From Malania oleifera (Eukaryota; Streptophyta; Magnoliopsida; Santalales; Ximeniaceae), in NCBI RefSeq assembly GCF_029873635.1, contig NC_080423.1, forward strand, positions 101,308,991 through 101,372,990: 64,000 nt of DNA. The letters run 5' to 3'. How positions within the stretch are numbered: position 1 is the first letter of the stretch; each line of letters starts with the position of its first letter. The notes under the pieces were generated by a model, which worked only from the letters and a program-made list of their open reading frames with translations, was not told the origin of the DNA and searched no databases. Of this stretch, positions 55,905 to 64,000 are shown piece by piece. The position numbers and the translations under genes were made by a program.

Positions 55905-58900
55905 ATGTCACGTGATAGAGGAAATGAGAACTTACCTAGTGAGGATATTGGATGACATTTTGGTACTGCGGTGGACGGTAATAGACATGTTATTATGTGT
56001 AAGTTATGTAGGAAGATAATTAAAGGGGGCATTACATGCTTGAAACAACACTTGGCACATAAAAAAGGTCAAGTAGCTGGATGCTTAAATGTGACCACAC
56101 AAGTTAGAGAACAAATGATGAAACATCTACAACAGTATGCTGAGAAGAAAAAAGATAAACAAAAAAGGCAAGAAGAAGCAGAAGCCCAAATTAGAGGAGA
56201 TTTTGAGAATTTGAGCGATGAAGAAGACTTGGAAGAAGAAAGTATGAGATTTGCTCGACAAGAAAGCATATGATCACAACAACAATGGGAAGAGAGACAA
56301 AGATTTCGAGTAAGAACATCTAGAGGGGGTAATATTTATGAAGAGGGAGGTGGCTCTGGCAGTGGTGCTACCAGTGGTTTCAATAGAGTAGAAGCTCGAT
56401 CTTATAGTGGTCGAGAAGCTGAAGGTAGTGGACGACAATGGATCAATCCTAATGCCCCTGAAGGTAGACTAAAGGCAATGGATCCTATTTTAGAAAGAAG
56501 CAAGAGTGCGAAACAACCAAAAATCAACACAAAGTTACTGAAAGGTTTAAGAAGTATATTAGGAAAAACAGTTGGAAAATTCCTAATTTATAATCGGATT
56601 CCAGCGAATGTAACTGACTCTCAATTTATGCAGCCTATGCTTGATATTGCTGCAGAGGTTGGAAAGGGGGTGAAGGGTCCATCACTCTATGAGATATCTG
56701 AAATTTATTTAGAGCAAGAGTATCAAGAAATGCAAAATTATATAGCTTCTTTTGCTGAAATTTGGAAGGAGAGCGGTGTAACCCTTATGTGTGATGGTTG
56801 GTCAGGACCAACTAGAAAACACATTACAAACTTTTTAGTTTATTGCGATAGAGGCACCGTATGTACCAAACAGAATAGTTGAATATTATTTCAGGTAATT
56901 TTCTAATTTTAATTGTATATGCAAATAGTATTATGAACATGCATGTTTTTAATTAAATAGTAGTAATTATTAAATCTATAATTTATTTTCAAATTAATGG
57001 ACGAGGTGGTTATAGAAATTGGAGAGGAGAATGTTGTCCAAGTAGTGACTGATAATGAAACTGCAATGAAGGCAGGAGGAAAATTATTAATGCAGAAGAG
57101 GCCTAATCTCTGTTGGACAGCATGTGCAGCTCATTGCATAGACCTTATTCTTGAAGATATTGGTAAGAAAAGTAACGTGAAGAAGGTCTTAGAAGATGCA
57201 AGAACAATAACTTCATTTATTTACAACCACACATGGACAATGAATTTCATGAAGAAATTCAAAAATAATAGAGAGTTATTTCACCCTGTCATCACTCGAT
57301 TTGCCACAAATTTCATTACTTTGGAGACTATTGTCAGGCATAAACAAGCACTAAGGGAAATGTTTACATTTGATGCTTGGAAAAACTCAAGGTTTGGGAT
57401 GGCAAAATCAGGCCCAGCATATGATTCAAAGAAAATTATCTTAGGCAAAGAGTTTTGGCAAAAGGCATTTGATATAATTAAAGTGCAAGAACCCTTAGTG
57501 AAAATTCTTAAATTGGTTGATGATGATGAAAAACCAACCATGGGCTTCATATACGAGGCAATTGATAGGGCGAAGTTGGCCATTTAAAAAGATTGCCGGT
57601 TTTACAAAGATTATTGGAAAATTATTGACAACCGATGGAGTTTTCAGTTGCACCAAGATTTGTACGCTGCTGGTAAGTGTAAATCAAATACAATTTCTTA
57701 TTATTTTAACTTTTAAATTATGCATAGTTGCATTAGAAAACTATTGATTAATATGTTTCTAAATTTAATTGTAGGGTATTTTTTGAACCCACAATTTCTT
57801 TATGGTGCCACACCCTCTCCTGAAGTTGCTAGAGAAGTCATGGATGGAGTTAAAAAAGTGATAACCAAGTTGGTACCCGATATAGATACTCAAATTCGGG
57901 CTATTAATCAAGTAAGTATTGGTTCCATTAAATTTAATAATGAATTATTCTAGTATTCTGTAATACTTTCAAGAATAATTATTAATACATTTAATTAATT
58001 AATTATATTTCACAATCATCCTTTTTTAGTTGTTGCTATATTGAGATAGGCAGGAGACTTTTGGAACCCCGTTGGCTCAAAGGGCAGTGAAACAAACAAA
58101 TCCTGGTAAATATGGCTATATAGTTAAATAATGGAGAATGACTCTATTTTCTCTCTTTATGTTCAAATTTGACTTTTGAAATATACGCTATACTAACATA
58201 AAACTCTTTTTAATTATTCATGCAGCTAAATGGTGGATTCATTATGGCTTGTGTGCTCCCGAGCTCCAAAGAATAGCAATTAGAGTTCTTAGCCAGACCA
58301 CATCAGCTTCGAACTGTGAGCGTAATTGGAGCACCTTTAGCCTCATCCATATGAAAACAAGAAATAGATTAAAGTACATAAGATTACAAAAACCTGTTTT
58401 CGTACATTACAACATGAGGTTAAAGTTAAGACGTACAATGAGAAGAAGCCAACGAGAAATTGAAGAGAGTTTCAATCCTATCAATTTAGACTACATTTTC
58501 GAAGAAGATGACCCTTTAAGTCAATGATTAGAGGAGAGAGAGACACCACTACTCGACGGTCAGGACAATTCAAATTGGTTAAATGAAGAAGTTGGTGGTA
58601 CTATAGAAGGAGGTGATCAACCACCAATAAATGCGCATGATGATTCAAGTTCAAGCCTTGAACATACACAAAGTGATGACAATCTTGATTTGAGCCCACC
58701 AAGTGATGATGATGGTAATAGTGGTGCTGGAGCTGGGGTTGGGGGGGGGGTGGCAGTGGTGGTGGTGGTGGCGGTGGTGTAGAATATAATTATGGATATG
58801 ACACAGGGACATCATTTGCAAGGGATATATATCCTTTTGATCCTTATGGACTACATTGCATACCTGAAAGTTATGACTTGGGTATTCCTCCAGGGAACCA

Positions 58901-59330
58901 ATCTTCACAACCCAAGAGAAGGAGTGCTCGTGGTGATCCTAGTGATTCTACTGAAGATTCATATGGTGTGGTTCATAGTTTTGGCCACTTTGGTTTAGAT
59001 GGTTCATCATCACAATCATATGGATCTCATCCAGCATATCCACATTATGCATCTCGTGACTCACATTTTTATCCCAGTGGATTAAGAATCTCAGGATCTT
59101 GTGAGTCTTCTTCTACACACTACCCAGAGCCAGCCCCAGCCCCAACTTATAGACATTATTTAGGAGAATTTTCATCACCAGTACATTTTCAAAAGCAACA
59201 ACGAAATGACGCAAACTTGGGTTTATTCAACTATGTATTTCCATAAGGATGGGGAGATAATTTCCCATCCCAATCTCAAGATACAGATGCAAATTATGAA
59301 GACCCTCCACGTCATTCTTTTTGGTGGTGA
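55905..59330 (+). pseudogene. hAT transposase (BED finger, DUF659, dimerisation domain), broken
   Basis: Five exons are visible. Exon 1 from ATG 55905 has the BED zinc finger (CKLCRK...CLKQHLAH) and DUF659 (LMCDGWSGPTRKHITNFLVY). Exon 2 (about 56990-57671) has VVTDNETAMKAGGKLL and CAAHCIDLILEDI. Exon 3 is 57775-57911, exon 4 about 58030-58105. Exon 5 from 58226 has the dimerisation motif SASNCERNWSTFSLIH and an acidic/serine-rich tail ending SFWW at 59330. Introns keep GTAAGT-type donors; the exon 2 acceptor is changed to AA. Stops replace W, R or Q at 55953, 56271, 57585, about 58042, 58525 and 59244, and a frameshift lies in the G run at about 58741. Overall layout matches full-length plant hAT transposases. 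Confidence 0.9.
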
Positions 59331-59819
59331 CATGTGTTATGTTATAAATTTGTAATATTGTATTCATGTATTTTCAACTATTTATTGATATTTGATATTA
59401 ATCACTTTTTAAATTCATGTATGTGTAATGTGTATATTGAGTATTGATTCATTTTTAGTAACTTTATGACTTTAATTAATTGATTCTTACATTTTTACAT
59501 CTTTTTGCACATTAAAGTAATGTAAACTATAAAAAAATATGTTTTTTTTTTTTTGTAAACAGCGCACTAAAATTACTATAAAAATCATAATGCCTATTAA
59601 AAAGCATTTGTAGGTTGAATGAAAGCCTTCAAAATTCATTAAAAATCATGTATTAATGGATTTCATGTTTATTTTTCAATTTTGGCATGGTTGTGCATGC
59701 GTGAAAAAAATTCACGACCGTTATGCCCGCTTCCCGTTACGTAATATCTGCGTCTCCTGCGACCCGCGACACCCACGACTGTTACGCGACATTACCCGTG
59801 ACCGCGATTTCGAACCATG

Positions 59820-60800
59820 ACTGTAATCCATATGTCATAGTAATGAGAACTGTATAATCATAACACTGAAACTGCATAATCGTAATACTGAAACAGCATA
59901 ATCATAATACTGATAATCGTGTAATCATGGTACTGAAATATCGTAAAATCAGAATACTGAAATATCGTAAAACATATATTCGTACTATATTCATATTCAA
60001 AAGCCACACGATACTGTAATACATAATTTTCATCATTTAATAAACTGTATAATATTTTAAAAATACCTAGCATAACATATTTCCCTTACCTGACTACTGG
60101 AAAGCCCCTATGGAATACTAGCCTAACGCCTGCAGGGCCTCCTACAAAACATCCTGAAAACAATATTTTTCAGAACATAATATCAGTATTTCATCGCCTA
60201 CATCATTTCTTATAATTACCATAAGGCCAAAAATAGGCTAAAAGGCCTTACCCTGAATTTGGGATGAAATCCCACTCAATCCCACCGGTGATCCGCCCTA
60301 GCAAACTTGAAGAGAATTCCGCCAGGAGTGTCATGGTGGCTTCAGATCGTCGATCCGGCAACTAACGGGGCCAAAATCGAAGAGAGAAGGGAGAGAGAGA
60401 CTTAGGAGAGAGAGAGAGAGGAGCGTCAAAAGTGAATAAAAATCCGTTTTTTAGCTATTTATAGGGCCAAATTCATCGACGAGACACATCACTTCGTTGA
60501 CGAATCCTTCAGTAAATTTGTCAACGAGGCCCTGTATTCGTCAATGAAATTCAGAATAGTCCGAACCGTTTCTCGGTATTTTCTTGTCGACGAAGCCCTG
60601 TATTCGCCGATGAAATCCTTTAGACCTTCGTCGACGAAACCCTGTGTTCGTTGATGAAGCTTGGCAATTTCCTTGGAATTATTTTATTCTCCAAAATGCA
60701 ATGTGCGTTCGTCGACGAAGTCTACGGCCCCCTTATGTTTCTGTATCTATTTTCTCTCCCTTTTTATTATAAAAATGCTATTATTCTCCGGTTCACTACA
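59820..60800 (-). repeat. Solo LTR, family A-like, minus strand, right part
   Basis: Continues the LTR from 54233. On the minus strand: U3 with palindromes (60470-60725), TATAAATAG (plus 60457-60465), predicted exon 1 ending CAGG|GTAAGG (about 60252), intron 1, predicted exon 2 from TTTTCAG|GATG (about 60166) to AGTCAG|GTAAGGG (about 60092). Confidence 0.82.
60457..60725 (-). promoter_or_regulatory. LTR promoter: about nine GTCGAC dyads and TATA box
   Basis: Dyads such as TTCATCGACGAG, TTCGTTGACGAA, TTGTCAACGAG, CTTGTCGACGAAG, CTTCGTCGACGAAA and GTTCGTCGACGAAG occur between 60474 and 60722, on the coding strand just upstream of TATAAATAG (plus 60457-60465). Confidence 0.65.
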
Positions 60801-61270
60801 CCAATAGTTGTAAGAAATGTAATAGACGTAGAAATAATAATATTTTGTTCTAGAATTTATGGTTTTCAGGGTGTTGAGTGGAGAACCCTGCGGGTGTTGG
60901 ACCCATTATAGTAGGATATTTGGCTTATCCCAATTACTTAACATTTGTTAGGTGATCCAGGTAGGCGAGCAGACCAAGCTCGCAGATAGAGGGGCCTTAG
61001 TATTGCCCTGGTATTATAGTGAGTATTTTTGGGAGTATTTTTGTATAATCTTAGCCAGTTAAGGGTATTCTGTGGAAATAGTCATATATGTTTTTATTGG
61101 GAAACATTTTAGCAATATGGTATATATATAATTATATATGGTTATGTTCATTTGATTTCCACTTCTCGCTGCTTAGGTTGATAGTTGGGTTTAATTCAAT
61201 TTGGTATCAGAGCATTGTAAATGTTATAGGATAGAAAAAAAAAAACCCATTTAAATAGCAGGTCGTTATA
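60801..61270 (+). repeat. LTR, family A, right part (internally deleted)
   Basis: Resumes in predicted intron 1 of the LTR from 52721: acceptor GTTTTCAG|GG at 60868, conserved AGAACCCTGCGGGTG, then a jump (about 1 kb shorter than other family A LTRs) to TTAG|GTGATCCAGG with the GCGAGC/GCTCGC stem (about 60952-61018). It ends GGTCGTTATA at 61270 (CA to TA). Confidence 0.8.
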
Positions 61271-61574
61271 TTTTGGTATCATAGCCTAGGTTACTAGGTT
61301 CTGTAGACTTTAGAGTGTAGCGGAAGCAATACCAAAGTATAGGAAAGAATTTAAGGATTGTTCTGTGGTTTGGGTTTATTATTATCGTGGTGGTTTCTGT
61401 GTTTTTCTTGGGGTGACGATTTCAGGAAAATCATAGTAAACGATTGTAGGGTCGTGTGTCTAGGTGACAGAACTGGATATTGAGTTAAGGTTAGGGAAGG
61501 CAGTTAATTTTGAATTGGTATAGGATAGGTTAGTGTAGGAGATAAGGTACTTAAGTGTGTTTCTTGTTTTCAGG
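61271..61574 (+). other. Gypsy 5' leader with primer-binding site
   Basis: TGGTATCATAGCC at 61274-61286 is an iMet primer-binding site with one change. A second TGGTATCAGAGC at 61202-61213 lies inside the LTR end. The leader ends TTGTTTTCAGG at the gag ATG (61575). Confidence 0.75.
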
Positions 61575-64000
61575 ATGGACCTAGGAAGTAGTGGCACGAA
61601 TGTTGGGGAGGATAGGCCAGGACCTTCCAGCATGGGTGGAGGAGATACAGATGCTGTACTGTGTAGCGTCACTCAGCAGGTGATGGCTGAGATGGTCAGG
61701 AGCTCTAGGGAGCGTGACTGTTTGATCGAGCAGTTTACGCGGTTGAAGTCCCCATCCTTTGCTGGAGGAGATGACCCGATCATAGCTAAAAATTAGGTCT
61801 AGGATATCGAAGAGACGTTGGCTGTGTTTCCTTACACAGATGAGCAAAAGGTGGTGTTTGCGGCGTTCAAACTGATAGGGGAGGCGAAGCGCTAATGGAG
61901 ATCAGCGCGTCTAATAGAGGGGCAGAGGCCGGTTCCAGTTCCAGTGACGTGGGATCGATTTAAGGAGCTGTTCTTCGAGCGGTATTTCCCTGCTATCATT
62001 CGGAGCATGAAGGCAGCAGAGTTTATGCATCTGGTACAGGGGCAGATGACCGTATCCCGGTACGCGGCTCGATTTATCGAGTTGTCGCATTTTGCTCCGC
62101 ATCTAGCACCCGATGAAGAGAAAAAGGTAAGGAAGTTTGAGGAGGGACTGAGGCAGAATTTATTTGAGCAGGTGATTGGCTTCAGAGTTCAGACATTTAT
62201 GGAGGTTGTAGATAGAGCTGCAGTCATTGGGAGTGGTATACAGAGGGGTGTAGCAGCTTAGAGTCAGAGAAAGAGGCCAGCACCTCAGAGTTTTCAAGCT
62301 GGCTTCAGTAGGGGTCAATGGAGAGGAGGTCGTGATAGGGGAGATCAGAGGTAGTTGATAGGACCTCGTGGGAATCAGGGTACACTGACTTACCTGGTGT
62401 GTCAGATGTGTGGGAGATATCATTTGGGGGAGTGCCCGGTAGGCAGAGGTGTATGTTATCGCTGTGGGAGACCCTGCCACATGGTACGTGAATGCCCAGG
62501 TCAGCTAGATCAAGACCTAGCTCTCAGGCCTTATCGGGGAGGATATCAAGCAACTCGGGGAGGATACTGGGTGCCTCGTGGTGGCCAGCAAAGGAACGTG
62601 GCCCTAGCATGAGTGTACGCTCTGATGCCGGGTGATGTAGAGGCTGCTACGGATGTGGTGACAGGTACATTTACTGTTTTATCATATCCAGTTATTGTTC
62701 TTTTTAACTCGAGTGCTACTCATTCTTTCATTTCTGCATCTTATGTTAAATTATCTGAGAGCGAGACCTAGTCATTAGATATAGCGCTGTCAGTAGCTAC
62801 ACATTAGGGTCAGTGATTAGATGTCAGAGGTTACTTAAAGGCTATCCGATATAAATTCAGGGGAAAGTGTTACCTTCTGATTTGATATGTGTGGGTTTGA
62901 TATAATATTGGGTATGGACTGGTTGGCTGCCAATTATGCCAGTATTGACTGTCATCAGAAAGAAGTAATTTTTAGAACCCCTGGAGAGCAGGAATACAGA
63001 TTCGTTGGTTCGCGGGTGCGTGCTCCATTGCAACTGGTGTCAGCCATGCAGGTGAGTGGATTACTTTTGGATGGAGGTCAGGGGTTTATAACATTTGTGA
63101 AAGAAGTATCTGAAAATGAATTGAAGATTGGCAACACTCCAGTAGTATGAGAATTCCCAGATGTTTTTCCAAAGGAGTTACTTGAATTGCCTCCTGTGTG
63201 CGAGGTGGATTTTCCTATAGATTTACCTCCGGGGACTGCACCGATTTCTAAGATTCCCTATCGTATGACTCCAGCTGAATTGAGAGAATTAAAGGAGCAG
63301 TTGTAGGATTTGTTGAATAAAGGGTTTATACGACCAAGTGTATCGCCATGGGGAGCTCCAGTGTTATTCATAAAGAAGAAAGACGGGTCCATGAGGATGT
63401 GTATTGATTACAGGGAAATAAACAAGGTTACTATTAAGAATAAATATCCTCTACCCGTATAGACGATTTGTTTGATTAACTCTAGGGTACACGGGTGTAT
63501 TCCAAGATCGACCTCAGATCCGGGTATCATCAAGTTAAAGTAAAAGCAGAGGATGTTGTGAAGACAGCCTTTAGGACCAGGTACGGGCACTATGAATTCC
63601 TCGTTATGCCGTTTGGTCTGACAAATGCCCCAGCTGTGTTCATAGACTTGATGAACCGAGTTTTTCACTTGTATTTAGATCAGTTTGTAGTAGTTTTCAT
63701 TGATGATATACTGGTATACTCGAGGAGTTTTGAGGATCATGAGGTGCATTTGAGGCTGGTGTTGTAGACACTCAGAGAGGAGAAGCTTTATGCCAAGTTT
63801 AGTAAGTGTGAGTTATGGCTTGAGAAAGTTGCATTTTTAGGCCATGTGATCTTAGGAGACTGTATAGCAGTGGATCCTAGCAAGATTGATGCGGTGGTGA
63901 ATTAAGCCAGGCCGAAGAACGTACAGGAAGTCAAAAGTTTCTTGGGACTGGCAGGTTATTATCGACAATTCGTTGAGGGGTTTTCAACTTTGTCAGGACC
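61575..64000 (+). pseudogene. Decayed Ty3/gypsy gag-pol (continues past the window)
   Basis: Gag from ATG 61575 (FARMNPP-like KSPSFAGG; ELFFERYFPA; FAPHLAPDEEKKVRKFEEGL), zinc knuckle CYRCGRPCHMVREC (about 62455-62495), a damaged protease (NSSATHSF), then reverse transcriptase with [11 protein letters not shown] and [10 protein letters not shown] (about 63690-63725), running to the window edge. Stops are again TAG or TGA for CAG, TGG or CGA (ends 61796, 62261, 62612, 63150, 63767). It is close to the relic at 37505-42885 and belongs to the LTR at 52721/60801. Confidence 0.9.

Larger units (their letters stand above)
54234..59819 (+). mobile_element. hAT-superfamily DNA transposon
   Basis: 5586 bp with a perfect 8 bp duplication ACTGTAAT (54226-54233 and 59820-59827), the TSD length of hAT elements. 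Ends are short inverted repeats CATGGTT(T/C)(T/G)AAAT. Subterminal zones at both ends are packed with CGTTACG/CCGTTACGG words (54250-54430 and 59718-59800), likely transposase binding sites. It encodes a BED-finger/DUF659/hAT-dimerisation transposase, now broken. A GC-rich stretch with a 113 bp imperfect duplication (CCGCCAGTCGTCGCACTC words) lies at about 54705-54875. Confidence 0.92.

Noticed and set aside
61199-61213. Second primer-binding site inside the LTR as evidence of another element start
   Set aside because: No LTR end adjoins it and the true site with leader follows at 61274; likely chance or a small duplication.

Overview
The window is nuclear DNA of a flowering plant. Almost all of it consists of nested retrotransposons and DNA transposons, with only two ordinary plant genes: a pair of intact, intronless DUF247 (UPF0481) genes at 32386-33792 and 47034-48443. 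The species cannot be named from the sequence.

Layout. 1-9356: the 3' end of one Ty3/gypsy element with its 2.1 kb LTR (family A), then a decayed gypsy element (3471-7953) with a different LTR (family B). 9656-30163: a Ty1/copia relic that was invaded repeatedly. It holds a family B solo LTR (9695-26851, TSD CCAAA), which holds a family A solo LTR (10497-25545, TSD GTAGA/GTAAA). That in turn holds a 12.7 kb block of one and a half near-identical tandem gypsy units on the minus strand, including a complete element with a single uninterrupted 1496-codon gag-pol ORF (16625-21115). The copia relic also holds a second solo LTR (27347-28860, TSD GCTTG). 30164-36590: the first DUF247 gene, preceded by a large inverted repeat and followed by AT-rich DNA. 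36591-46407: a copia-type element on the minus strand (TSD AGATC/GGATC), filled by a decayed gypsy element that carries its own 2 kb insertion. This element landed in the 5' flank of the second DUF247 gene. 48990-64000: a TAT-type gypsy relic split by a 5S-rRNA-bearing Cassandra-type TRIM (50263-51006, TSD CTTTA) and by a family A gypsy element. The LTR of that last element contains another solo LTR, which contains a 5.6 kb hAT transposon (54234-59819, TSD ACTGTAAT).

Common themes. The gypsy LTRs of families A and B, on both strands, look like small multi-exon genes. A TATA box is followed by short conserved segments bounded by good splice donors and acceptors, and the gag ATG directly follows a TTTTCAG|G acceptor. 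A covarying hairpin lies inside the second predicted intron and another hairpin inside the third predicted exon. Upstream of the TATA box most of these LTRs carry clusters of palindromes with a GTCGAC core. Old copies are broken mainly by C-to-T type changes in CHG or CG contexts (CAG to TAG, TGG to TAG, CGA to TGA), as expected of long-term cytosine methylation. The tandem block has none of these and is young.
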